A DNA stretch of 64,000 nucleotides, taken from NCBI RefSeq assembly GCF_000219625.1, contig NC_018216.1, positions 2,914,001 to 2,978,000 of the forward strand. The letters are read 5' to 3'. The stretch is from Zymoseptoria tritici IPO323. Taxonomy: Eukaryota > Ascomycota > Dothideomycetes > Mycosphaerellales > Mycosphaerellaceae. A model generated the notes under the pieces. The model saw nothing but the letters and a program-made list of their open reading frames with translations. It did not search any database and was not told the DNA's origin. Positions 23,696 through 34,900 of this stretch are shown here, piece by piece. Both the position numbers and the translations under genes were made by a program. The stretch's first letter is position 1. Every line of letters begins with the position of its first letter.

Positions 23696-25068
23696 TGTGT
23701 CGTGGGTTGTTCGAAGTTTTTTGATGATAGGAACTGGAAGAGTATTCTTGCCGTCTTCTGTTGCGTATATCTTGTTACTTGGCTCCTCGAAAGACGTCCG
23801 AGGAGCTCGAGAGCTTTGTAATGGACGATTACCTCAGTGTTCAGATTGTACCCTTGGGACAACTTCAACCCCGCCTACCGAATCGTCATCTTGCCGTCGG
23901 TCTTCGTATACTTCCTTCTAGCCTTCTGGGCGTTGGCCCACCGTTCCGCTCGTCCATTGCTTCTCGACAAATTGATCGACCTCACGCCGAGGCTTTCATC
24001 ATCAGCATCGGAAGTTTTTGCGGCGGCATGATACTTTGGTTGCTGTTGATGCAGGTGAGCTGCTGCTGCAGGAACTCTTTCTCGGCGTCCATGCGCGAGC
24101 GCGATATAACAGGAACCCCGACTTCTTATCGATCCTGCTGGAGCTGAGAACCACTTGGGGAAGTTCGACGCTGGACATGCATCTCCTGGGAAGATTGCAG
24201 GGATCGTCCTCTGTAAGACAGACCTTTCTGATGCCACGCAGGAACTCAAAGATGAGCCAGAACTAAGTCAAGGACGGAGAAAATGTGACAAGAGTGCCTT
24301 CAGCGCATGACCATTGACCTCGATCTTCCCGAAGCTTTCCTAACCCTCATGGATTCTCCATATCGACCACCGAGCACGGGTTCCCGAGTCTCACTCCGCA
24401 ACGGCCCAACCAGCGATACCGCAGAACACCCGTCGGACGCTCGACAGGCTAGTCTTTGCATCCCCTGCATCCACAGCCCTGTCGCAGCGGCAGATGTCCA
24501 CTGACGAGGCGGAGTGGTATCTCTTGGCGACTGATAACACAGGCCCTCTCCAGGCAAGTCCAGGATAACTTACTCCACACTTTGCCGGCCCTTCTACGCC
24601 ATCACCGCACCGATACGATCCCAGATCCATGTAATTCACGCTTTCGACCTGGCTTTGGTGTCTCGTCGCGTGGGCGAAGCGATTGATCGTGCACCGATTG
24701 CTGATAGCTGAAGGTAAGATTGGATGGGTATGGGGTAAATAGTGCTTGGGTTCAACCCTTCGACGACACCAAGCCCGGTGTATTTCTTCTGCTTAAAAGA
24801 CCGCGGCGAGCCTGTTCTGATCGCAACCCTTTCTTTCTCCTCGTGTTCATCATTTGTGTTACAATCTCCTGGGGCTGTACGAACTCTGTCGAACACCCTG
24901 CCGTCTTACTCCTTGACCCCGCTGACTTTTCCGCCTCATTGTTTACGCTTCTGTCTTCATTCCCTCTGCCCGCTGACGGAGCGAGCAAAAGGAGGCCGGA
25001 GCGAGAGACATAACCTCCACCTCAGCGGAAAGAGGCAACGTCCACAAGGAATCAAAGCAGACGTCACG
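23696..25068. other. 1.4-kb spacer with possible degraded coding patches
   Basis: On the plus strand, protein-like fragments appear at about 23837-24031 (PAYRIVILPSVFVYFLLAFW) and 24018-24266 (GELLLQELFLGVHARARYN), in different frames and with stops between. They may be remnants of a membrane protein gene or chance frames. The last 350 bp are a TC-rich leader of the permease gene. Confidence 0.35.
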
Positions 25069-27289
25069 ATGTCCATCCGTCCGGACCCGACCACGGGTTC
25101 CAAAGACTTTGTCGAAAAGTCGCCTCCTCGCTACAACGACCAGCCAGACCCGGAGAAGTCGGCACTCCGCCAGAGAAGCGATGCCGCCAAACGAGACAAG
25201 GTCCCGGACGTCGCGGCTGGAGAGCTCATCCTCGACGTGGAGCGCGATGGTGTCACCCAGCGTGGTCTCAAGAGTCGACATGCGCAGATGATTGCCCTTG
25301 GAGGGACGATCGGCACGGGACTGTTCGTTGGATCTGGCCAGACGCTTGCGAGAGGTGGTCCGGCGTTCATTTTGGGATGCTACACGGTCATGGCTTTTGG
25401 GGTTTGGTGTGTTGTTAGTGGGATCGTGGAATTGGCCGCTTGGGTGCCCACGCCGGGTTGCTCGATGAACTTGTGAGTTGAGATTCTTGGTTGGAAGATT
25501 GAGGGTGATGATCGAGAGGACTGATAATTTGCTAGATTCGGCCATCGATACGTGAGTCGCACGATGGGCTTCAGTATGGGGTGAGATGTGCTCCGCGTCT
25601 GCTGCAGTCGTCGTTTTCTAACGTATGTCTAGTTGGCTGTACTTCTACAGCCTGGGAATCTTGGTGCCATACGAGATTACTGCCGCTGGATTGGTTATCG
25701 AGTATTGGCAAGTGAACATCAGCATCGCCGTATGGATCTCGATTATGATCGTGGTTATCGTCGGACTCAATGTGCTGCCTGTCAAATTCTATGGCGTAAG
25801 TCAGCATGTCGTTAGCTTTGCACGATAGAATTCTAGCTAACAATCACGACAGGAAACGGAATTCTGGTAGGCATTTGACATTGGTGTTACTGTCGAGAGT
25901 CAAGGCTGATATTCCGTTAGGTTTGCCGGGCTCAAAGTCATCATGATGCTGGGACTTTTGCTGATGTCTGTTGTGCTGTTTTGTGAGTATCATCTTCTGA
26001 GCTGAGGCCTCAATCAACCTAACACTTCTCCAGTTGGCGGTGGACCAAACAAGGACCGTCTTGGATTCCGATGTAAGTTCTCGATCCCACTCTGATCTTG
26101 AGCAAACCCTAACATCAATCCCAGACTGGGAGAATCCTGGAGCCGCCAACACATATCTCGAGACAGGCGATAAAGGTCGCTTCGTGGCGCTGCTTTCGAC
26201 CTTCGTCTTGAGCGCTTTCCCATTCGTATTCGCTCCTGAGCTCCTGATCGCGACTGGTATGTTTCTGAGCATCAACAGTTCTCGACACATCTGCTGACAT
26301 TCCGCTTCCAGGTGGCGAGATGGAGAGCCCACGTCGCAACCTGCCCACTGCGGCTAAGCGCTACATCTGGCGTCTGGTCATCTTCTACATCTTCTCCGTG
26401 TTCGCTATTGGTGTCATTTGCCCGTCAAACGAGCCGCGCTTGACTAGTGGTGGAGCTGGTGCTGGTTCTTCTCCATTTGTTGTGGCTATCGTAAGTCCTG
26501 TCCTGCTTGCGGGTCGTTCGAGAGTTTGCTGACTTTTGTTTTTCTCACCATCAGAAAGATGCTGGAATCCCTGTGCTCGACCACATCATCAACGCTGGCA
26601 TCATCATCTCCGCATGGTCGTCTGGAAACTCCTTCCTCTTCCTTTCCAGTCGATCACTCTATGCGCTCGCTCTCGGTGGGAATGCACCGGCATTCTTCCG
26701 AGTCTGCACGAAGGGCGGAGTGTAAGCAAAGTCCTCTTCTCATTCCCGAACCCACATCAGCTGACACAACAACCACAGACCTCTTCGAGCCGTCATCTGC
26801 AGCGCTCTCTTCTGCGCCCTCGCCTACCTCAACGTCGGAAGCAGCAGCGCCGTCGTCTTCAACTGGTTCGTGAACCTCACCAACACCTCCGGTTTCATCT
26901 CCTGGATCTGCTGCGGGATCGTCTACCTCCGCTTCCGCGCGGCCGTCAAAGCGCAGAACATCCCGCTCGAAGAGCTGCCATATCGCTCGTGGATGCAACC
27001 ATGGGGCAGCTGGTGTGCCATCGTCGGCTTTTCGTTCTTGTTGATCATCAATGGCTTCACGGTCTTTTGGCCGGAGAAGTGGAGTGTCAGCAACTTCATG
27101 ACGGCTTATGTTGGGATTCCGCTTTTCTTGTGCTTCTTCGTGGGACATAAGATTTACGCTTGGTCTGATCCGTGGGCTATCCCCTCGGAACAGGTGGACA
27201 TGGTTACGGGTCTGGATGAGTTGATTGCCGATGAGAGGCCGAGAAAGGTGTTCAGGAACTGGCAGAAGGTTAGGTATATCTGGGAGTAG
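25069..27289 (+). CDS. amino-acid permease (GAP1-like AAT family)
   Basis: Ten exons encode 571 residues: 25069-25472, 25536-25580, 25633-25795, 25853-25866, 25921-25982, 26034-26072, 26125-26256, 26312-26490, 26555-26721, 26779-27289. All introns are GT-AG and the frame closes only with the 14-bp fourth exon included. The protein is a 12-helix plasma-membrane permease importing amino acids with protons. Landmarks are the start of helix 1 (LKSRHAQMIALGGTIGTGLFVG), AAGLVIEYWQVNI, GGEMESPRRNLPTAAKRY after helix 5-6, and SSRSLYALALGGNAPAFF. The N-terminal 70 residues are hydrophilic and Lys-containing, as in permeases down-regulated by ubiquitination. Its 3' end lies 216 bp from the giant transposon. 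Confidence 0.93.
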
Positions 27290-27496
27290 GCGGACAATGG
27301 TATCTGCCGTGCAGCTGCGATGTAGGCGAGGATTGGAAGACACGTATATAACGTTCTGGTAGCGTGAGACTGGTCGTAGATTCCTGTCGAGTCGTGGATC
27401 TTCCCCATTGAGCAAGTGCATCGAATGCTCTTCCCAGAATGTCTATCGTAAAGTGGTCTGTCGTGTAGAGCGATGAACCGAACAACACCCAGCAAC

Positions 27497-27505
27497 CCCA
27501 CCTCT
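27497..27505. repeat. left 9-bp target-site duplication of the giant transposon
   Basis: CCCACCTCT immediately precedes the left terminal repeat; the same nine bases follow the right terminal repeat at 47785-47793. Confidence 0.88.
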
Positions 27506-27524
27506 TAGTCTCAGACGCTCAGAC
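27506..27524 (+). repeat. left terminal inverted repeat
   Basis: Nineteen bases beginning TAGTCTCAGACGC pair with the complement of 47766-47784, differing only at position 14 (T versus A). Confidence 0.85.
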
Positions 27525-27545
27525 CACCTCGCGTATCAGGCTAAT

Positions 27546-27561
27546 CAGGTGCAAGCACCTG
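27546..27561. repeat. subterminal perfect hairpin
   Basis: CAGGTGC-AA-GCACCTG is a perfect 7-bp stem with a 2-base loop, 21 bp inside the left terminal repeat. It has escaped CpA/TpG mutation. It may be a transposase-binding or structural end element. Confidence 0.6.
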
Positions 27562-27952
27562 GCCCTACTGTAGGTAGTCTGAGGGCCTAACTAGTGTTTT
27601 TTGGTAATAGAGTGTTAGCTTTATATATAAATTACACTAACATAGAGTGTTAGCACCTAAACGCGTCTATACGACTAACGGCGACGACAGCATTACTAGG
27701 TATAAAATCTGAAAATCCGGCTTAGTTATCTAATACAGATTAACGTGCTCTACAACCTCCTACTATTTGTTTTAACCTAATGCGTTAGACGAACAAAGAG
27801 TAGGCTTTCGCGTATCTTTAGTCTAACCGACGCGTTTATATAGCGAGACGGCAATGCCTACTCCTCCTTTAGTTTTTGTCTAATACTAACTAAAATTTGT
27901 CTATTAGATAGCTAGCTGTCCGCTCCCTAACTTAACTAAAGCCGATTTTAGG

Positions 27953-29050
27953 ATGCCGCGCTATAAATCTCGTCTTTCTAGGTTAAATTCTAACCTAACC
28001 CGATCTTTCGCGACGAGTACCTCGAGCAGCTTTGGCGCTAGCGAGTCCGGACAAGTTAGCAATACGTTAGATAAGGCGACTAATAAGGAGGATCGATCGG
28101 ACGAGTCGTTTTCGCGTATAGAAATTACTACTTTTACTAGCGTACCTAAGCGCATTCGGGTAGTCGACGACGACGACGACGACGACAGTAATAGTCTATC
28201 TAACGTCCTAAGTAACTACGATAATAGCGAGGACCTCTAGGGTAGTCTGCAAAACCCTATAGAACTATTAGCATTAGACATTGCCCTTTAGACGATTTTG
28301 TATAGGGGTAGTATAAAAGTGCATTTTATTCGGCAGGAAGGATAGCTAGAGAAGATAGTGTTAGTACTAACCGAAGAGATTCCGGTCGAAGAAGACGACG
28401 TGTTAGTTAGGCAGCTGCTAGAGCGGGTATTCTAATCGGCGTAGAGGAATGCCTATAATGTAGACGCAGTCGAAGCCGCTTAGGTCGGGGCCCCTAACGA
28501 ATACTATACACCGACGGCCGAACAGACTGCACCTTCACGCGGTGGCCGTCGTAAGTACCTTCCTCGGAAGGGAAACTAAGACAGTCTAGAAGAAACCTCC
28601 TCGAAAACCTCTCGAATCCGCCCGAAATCCTTCTCGAAATCCGCCTCGAAATATAAGCACAGAATAATAGTACGATTCGAACGAATAGCCCTCTACGCTA
28701 CGAACAAGAAGAAGAAGAAGAAGAAAAAGAAGTAGTCTACTCTACCCTATACGCGTACCTCCTCGAAATCCGAATCGAAATCGTATGTCCCTAGAGACGT
28801 CGTCGCCCTCGAAAGGAAGTATATATACACTTTAAAGAGCTAGAACTCGGTAGAATCTATAACTCTGCGATTAACCTGCGTTGTCGTAGATAGAACTGCT
28901 ACTACGATACTACAAAGGCATATTAAGGATAAGAGAAGATAGCGAGTCTAGATAGCTGCTTTAGGCGCCTTTGCCCTCTCTTTCGAATTCGTAGCGTGCG
29001 TACGAAGCGGAAGGATCTACTAAAAATTCTACAAAAAGCTTAGCGCGAAA
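27953..29050 (+). pseudogene. element ORF A: acidic N-terminus, unknown function (RIP-degraded)
   Basis: An ATG at 27953 opens 95 uninterrupted codons (MPRYKSRLSRLNSNLTRSFA at the start, a run of eight Asp near residue 80). After a TAG at 28238-28240, coding-like sequence appears to continue, through a Lys/Glu-encoding GAA/AAG run near 28706-28732 and a segment reading TLKSQNSVESITLRLTCVVV at about 28830. No domain is recognised. The 3' half of this ORF lies inside the left arm of the inverted repeat around the helicase, so an inverted copy of it exists on the other side. The first 95 codons lacking stops inside a heavily mutated block is notable. The end coordinate is approximate. Confidence 0.5.
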
Positions 29051-29286
29051 ATTCTACAGCCTTAGGCTGTAACACTCGTTTAATTTCCTTTGTCTTGCAT
29101 TTGTTTAAAGTCCTATAGCATTGCCTTAGGCACGGGGTTTTCCCCTAAGGTTAAAGAATACCGAAAGAATTTAATTGTAAATAGATCTACCGCTTTGCCT
29201 TTAGGGCAAGGCCGTCCTACATAGTCTTAGACTCCGAAAGGACGTAAATGGAACAAACAAACAAACAAACAAACAAACAAACAAAC
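28511..29286 (+). repeat. left arm of large inverted repeat flanking the helicase
   Basis: The reverse complement of this arm aligns with about 31081-31941. Shared landmarks in order are a CGGCCG...ACGCGGTG start, TACGATTCGAACGAATAG, the GAA-repeat tract, TTCGAATTCGTAGCGTGCGTACG, a palindromic CAGCCTTAGGCTG, and the outermost AAATGGAACAAACAAACAAAC run. Mismatches include many TA versus CA/TG differences, as expected from RIP. The outer limit is approximate. Confidence 0.75.
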
Positions 29287-29321
29287 AATACTATACACCT
29301 TCTATTTCTCTACCTGCTAAT

Positions 29322-31085
29322 ATGCTAGACTAGCTAGTTGCAATAGCGCGCCGCCGCGCGTTCGATAAGGTGTGCCGCTAGATTAACTATACCGTCGAAA
29401 CGCCCGTACTTCTAGACGGACAACAAGCTACAAGTATAGCGGAGTAGGTAGACATAACTAAGCGCGCGGTCCGTCTAATATATCCGTATTATGCCCGAAA
29501 GCTACAAGTCCGTATACTACGGCACCTACTCTTCGAGAAGAAAGACCTAGTCTAGATTGCGGCTACCTCGGCGGGCAAGAGTCTAGCATATTAGTTATAG
29601 GCGCTAATACGGAAGAAGATGTCGATCTTAGTGCTTCTACTTAATTAGATTAGTAAGGAACAGCTTAAGAAGATCGAGTGTCTAAAGGGAAAACCGTTAG
29701 TATTAAACTTAAACACTAAGGCGGAGCTTACCGACTAGTAGTAGAAGCTACTATATTCCGGGAAGTGTACCTACCTAATATTGTCTCCTAAGATAGCGAT
29801 ATAGTCGTAGTTTATAAAACTAATAGTTAAACCGGCGGTAAGGCAAAGGCTCGGCCTCTTTATATTAGACGAGTTCTACCTAGTTTACTAGTAGGGGATA
29901 GAGGGTAGAGGATTTCGGAAAGAATATGCCCGTCTAAAGAATCTTCGGTCTACCCTAACTAATTGTGTTCGCTTCTTTAGTTGTTTAGCGACTCTTAAGC
30001 CGGATACCCTTATAAAGTGTCGGACGGCCTCTAGCTTTTACGACGATACAGTTGTCGTACAGGATTCGATTAACTAATCTAAGATATCTATACGATATTG
30101 CGCTATTCTAGATAGTATGCTCGGGAACTACAAGACGCTTCGATATCTAACCGATCGCCTTACCGGAGCTAATAGCGTACCGAATCCCTAGTCGATTAAG
30201 AAAATAGTAGTGTTTATCGACAGTCGCTCGGGTATCTACACCGCGGCGTCTAGCCTCCGGTCCTACCTACATACCTAATTCTCTAGAAGCCTAACAATTA
30301 ACTAGATCTATACTATAGTAAGAACCTACTACGGTAGGACGGCTAGGCGAACGTAGGCGAATATAATTAAGGAGTTCTAGAAACTAGACTCGAAGATCCG
30401 GATCCTGTTCGCGACTAAGGCTCTTAGTCTAGGCGTCGACCTGCCTAACATTAAACAGGTCGTTTAATACCGCCTTCCGCAGAACGCTAGCATACAGACT
30501 ATTATATAGCGAGCCGGGCGCGCTATACGTAACAGCAAGCGGTAGGGCACCGGAACTTTTACCTTCCTTTACGACTAATAGATCGTAGGCCCCCGGTCGC
30601 CGGCCCGACTAAACTAGACTCGTATAGTCCCGGACAGATTCTTAAACTCGGAGCAGGAGAAAGAGGCTAGTAATCTCGCCGATGCGCTATCTGACGCTAG
30701 ATTAGATGCTAACGAGCCGGCGCCTGTCGGACTGCCGTCGGCGGCACGTAAGAAGCCGAGGGCGAAACTAGGTCCTTAGTAGAAGCGCGATAATATAAAC
30801 TATTCCGTGTAGGAGTTTGTAAACGCTAGACGTAATGTAGATAGTCCGGTCGACTGTCGTCGCGTCGCTGCTTTAAAGCCCTTCGTAGAGCTACTGCCTA
30901 AAGGGCGTATCCGTAAGAACTACTACGATATCTACGACTAGGATATAATATTGCCTACCGACCGCTTTTCCGAATAGATTCTGTCTTCGGCGGACCTAGA
31001 TGCCGCCTATACTAGACGCCCGTATAAGAAGATAATCCGCGAGGGTCTAAATAAATAGGAGCCTAGCATAGCTAAATTGTATTTG
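29322..31085 (+). pseudogene. RecQ-like superfamily 2 helicase (RIP-degraded)
   Basis: A single plus-strand frame can be followed from an ATG at 29322 for about 1.7 kb, broken only by TAG/TAA codons attributable to RIP. Helicase motifs remain readable. There is a Walker A-like IAATSAGKSLAY near 29560. Motif II is LFILDEFYLVY followed by two stops and GIEGRGFRKEYARL, the RecQ-type DE.H...QWG....FR.EY arrangement. Motif III-V lies in RILFATKALSLGVDLPN, and motif VI in RAGRAIRN. The spacing and the motif II extension fit RecQ rather than DEAD-box RNA helicases. Intact versions would unwind DNA 3'-5'. Telomere-linked and transposon-linked RecQ helicases are known in fungi. No HRDC domain is recognised. 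The 3' end is approximate. Confidence 0.78.
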
Positions 31086-31941
31086 TTTGTTTGTTTGTTT
31101 GTTCCATTTACGTCCTTTTGGAGTCTAAGACTATGTAGGACGGCTTTGCCCTAAAGGCAAAGCAGTAGATCTAGTTACAATTAGATTCTTTAGTATTCTT
31201 TGACCTTAGGGGAAACCCCGTGCCTAAGGCAGGACCTATAAGTAGAATCTGCCGAAGGACTTTAAAACAGCGCAAGACAAAGGAAATCAAACGAGTGTTG
31301 CAGCCTAGGGCTGCAGAATTTTCGCGCTAAGCTTTTTGCAGAATTTTTAGCGGATCCTTCCGCTTCGTACGCACGCTACGAATTCGAAAGAGAGAGAGAG
31401 AGGAAATGCATTGCAGTACAGAAAGCAGTGCAGGAGCGACGTAGCTGCTATGCAAGCAGCTACGCAAGCAGCTATCTAACCCGCTGTCTCTTTCTCTTGT
31501 CCTTAATATGCCTTTGTAGAACTGTATGCCGCTTCTAAACGCATACAGCTACGTAGGTTAATCGCAGAGTTATAGATTCTACCGAGTTCTAGCTCTTTAA
31601 AGTGTATATATGCTTCCTTTCGAGGGCAACGACGTCTCTACTAGAGAAGGGACATGCGATTTCGATTCGGATTTCGAGGAGGTGCGCGTATAGGACAGAG
31701 TAGACTGCCTCTTCTTCTTCTTCTTCTTCTTCTTGTTCGTAGCGTAGAGAGCTATTCGTTCGAATCGTGCTATTGTTCTGTAGCTTGTGTTTTCGAGGGG
31801 AGGCGTGCCTCCAGGTTGTGTTGTTGTTGTAAGGGAAGAGGGATCGACGGCCTCTCCAATCCTCCGGAGGAAACTTAGCTCTGCGATAGTATCGCAGGTT
31901 CGTAGCCGGCACCGCGTACAGGTGTTCCTCGTCGCCGGCCG
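31081..31941 (-). repeat. right arm of large inverted repeat flanking the helicase
   Basis: Inverted partner of 28511-29286. It keeps more CA/TG dinucleotides than the left arm: around 31290-31345 it has GTTGCAGCC and TTTTTGCAGAA where the left arm shows the TA versions. It still contains an uninterrupted 107-codon minus-strand frame (31912-31589) corresponding to part of ORF A, including a nine-Glu run. A CA/TG-rich patch at 31410-31480 (repeated AAGCAGCTA/GTAGCTGCT) is absent from the left arm. Confidence 0.75.
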
Positions 31942-31976
31942 CTAAATTGTATTATAAAAAGGCACTGTTCCCTAGT

Positions 31977-34900
31977 ATGCCTAGTTCTCTTCTGCCTTAG
32001 ACGGTAATCGCGCATCTTGCTTCTATATTTGGCTCGCCTAGTACGAAGGGAGACGTAATAGCTCGCTAGGTCGAGCTAGCCTATTCTGCCGTAGACTTCC
32101 GACCGTCTCCTAAGCTTGTAACTATACTAGTTTTAAAGCTGTCGGTATTACTTAAGCTAGCGTAATTAGTCGAGGCCTAGGAATTGTAGGAGAGTTAAGA
32201 ACGCGTCGGGGCGCATCGTATTCGTACGTAGAAGCGCTATCTAAGTCTCGAACTCTCTATAAGTCCTAAGCGATCTCCTAGGTCCGCTTCGGACGATATA
32301 AGGGCTGCTAGTAAGCTAGACTATAAGCTTGCTACTTAGTCCGTCTATAGTCCTTACGCCGGTCCGGTACGAGAGCCTAGCCCTCTAGTCGGTAAGCCGC
32401 CTACGCCTATCCCTAAAAGGCTAAAGGTTATATAGGCGCAATCTAGTAGAGCCGTCCTCCCTCCTAATCGCGCGCCTAGCTCTTCCGTCCGCCGTCCTAC
32501 CCCGCCGCCTAGAGCGTATTCTAGAGTTTCTACCAGCTATCTAAAGGCTACGCCTAAAGCATCCGACAATAGAGTTCGTTCGGACGGCCGTCGTTTCGGC
32601 ACTATGTTAAATCCGAACTAGATTTGGCTAGCTAGACGTCGGTTAGCTTCTCTAGTGCCGGCTATAGTATCGCCCGAACCGATAATCGTAATAACGTTGC
32701 GCGGTCGGACGCGGGTAGCGAACGCAGTGCCCTAAAAGCATCGGTTTAGTTAGTAGGGTTAAGGTGTCGATAGTATCTATAAAGAGGTCGACTAGTTGAA
32801 GATGTAGACTGTTTTGCTAAGGATTTCAGATTTTAGCGTATTATAATAATAGCCCTACTCGAGCCCTTAACATCGCCTCGTTATCTCTCTCTACTAGTAT
32901 ATTGTCCTTGTATATATGTCTACAGTTATAGAAGCCTCGACTCTAGCCGCCTAAAGGGGGCGTCCGTAGCGTAAACGTAAATTACCTAAGCCGGCGCCTC
33001 TAGTTCGAACGCCCTCCTAGTCGACGTCGAATGCTAGCGGGTCTAGATCGAGCAAGAGTTAGGATGCTAGTATCCGGAGACCGAGAAATCGTTACGGCGA
33101 AGGCAAGACGAAGAGAGAGAAGGTAGACCTCCTACTAGCCTAAATAAAGGAGTTAGGGATAACATTCGGGACCTTTATAGAGCTATATATCTTATATAAG
33201 AAGGGCGCCTCGTCGTCTAATTAGGCAGAGACGGCAGCTACTAGGACTAAGAGGTTAGCTAGTCTGTTGTAGAAAGATTAGATATATATAAGAGTATCTA
33301 AGCATATGCCTCCCGGTAAGTAGATAAATACGGAAGCAGTATATAACGAACTAAAGATGTTGCGGGGGCGCTAGGTAAGGAGGTCCGGTATATATACAGA
33401 TACATGCTTACGTTTTTAGGAGTTTAGGTAGTAGGACTAAAAGATGCCCGCGGAAGATCTAGATTATAAGAGTATAGTTTAGTCGATAGGAGAGTGCGTA
33501 CTGTTAATATAGGCACTCTTTAAGGGGATATTAGGTCTGCTACGGAAGGCTGTCCTAGCTAATTATATGCTTAGGCGCGTAGGTCTAGTTGCTAGCTTAC
33601 TCGGACGGACATAGCATCCGCGATACTATAGTTAGTTCCCGAACTAGCTAGGATTATATCTCTAGAGCTAGGGCGTAAAGCGGCGGGTAATCGTAGTGCT
33701 GTCCGGAATAGGTGTCTACGCGTTACCAAAAAGCATATACCGCTATAATCGACAACTGTACTCCCTAGCGAAGGACTGTATTACCGGCTTTAGACGAGAT
33801 TGCTATATATATAGTATCCACGATAACCTAGACATCTACTGCAAAACCGGGGAGTATAGGCATAACTGTAAGGATAAACTAAAGCATATTACGATTAGCA
33901 TAGTGCTTAAAAGCATCGAGGTGCTGCAGACTAGTCTAAAGTAGGAGTATTTTCGTAAGGACAAGCCTCTTTAGCTCGTAGACGTACTCGAAGGAGACGG
34001 CAATTAATACGACGCTGTCTAGAAACAAATCTTACGCAGCCTTATTGCCTCGGCTATCGTTAGATTGTATCCTAACGTAGTCGCGTATTATTTAGGTATC
34101 GATACTACTGCCGATAACGATCCTCCGCGTCGCGGTAATCGAACAGGAGTGTCTAGTACTAACCCGGGTACTAGTAGGGAGACCGCTATATATAATAAGC
34201 ATAGAAAGAGTAAGATCGACTAGGATAATATTACTAGCTTCCCTACATTTCCTACAATTAACCGGCTAGAGAAGCAGAAAAGCGTAACGTATATACTAAA
34301 TCTTATATTCGAATACGAAGGTACGACTAAAGGCATATATGCCGTAATCGAGCATATTCTCGAGCGCTAACTCGGATATAGAGACATATATAACGAGTTC
34401 TTACGGTACTAAGACGCACAATCCTCGAGGGCTAGAGGGGATACTATTTATAACTACTAAGGCGCTACTAGCAGCTAGCAAATCTACTACCGGAATCCTT
34501 ATCCTGCCGCTAATAGCGACGCTATCTAAGATACGGAAGGTCGTCCTATTAAACACTCCTAGCAACCCTATTAGTTATACCTAGCGACCTAGTCTACTAT
34601 TTAACTATCCTAACAGTAGTATCCGGCAACCTAGTCTACTTTCTAGCTATCCTAATAGTAGTATCCGGCAACCTAGTCTACTTTCTAGCTATCTTAACAG
34701 TAGTATCCGGCAACCTAGTCTACTTTCTAGCTATCCTAATAGTAGTATCTAGCGACCTAGTCGACTTTCTAGCTATCCTAGTAGTAATATCCGGCAACCT
34801 AGTTTACTTTTTAGCTATCCTAGAGCACGCCTATAACCTCCTAACTACTATATCCGGCGATATAGTCGACTTCTACGTCCGCCTAGAGTACCCCTACGAC

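Noticed and set aside
29322..31085. Interpretation as a Helitron
   Set aside because: There is a helicase but no Rep/HUH motif, the helicase is RecQ-like rather than Pif1-like, and the block has terminal inverted repeats with a target duplication, which Helitrons lack.
27506..31941. Telomere-linked helicase / subtelomere
   Set aside because: A RecQ-like helicase alone suggests this, but there is no telomeric repeat and ordinary genes lie on both sides.
34587..34830. CRISPR-like array
   Set aside because: The repeats are contiguous 42-bp units without unique spacers, lie in frame inside a gene, and the genome is eukaryotic.
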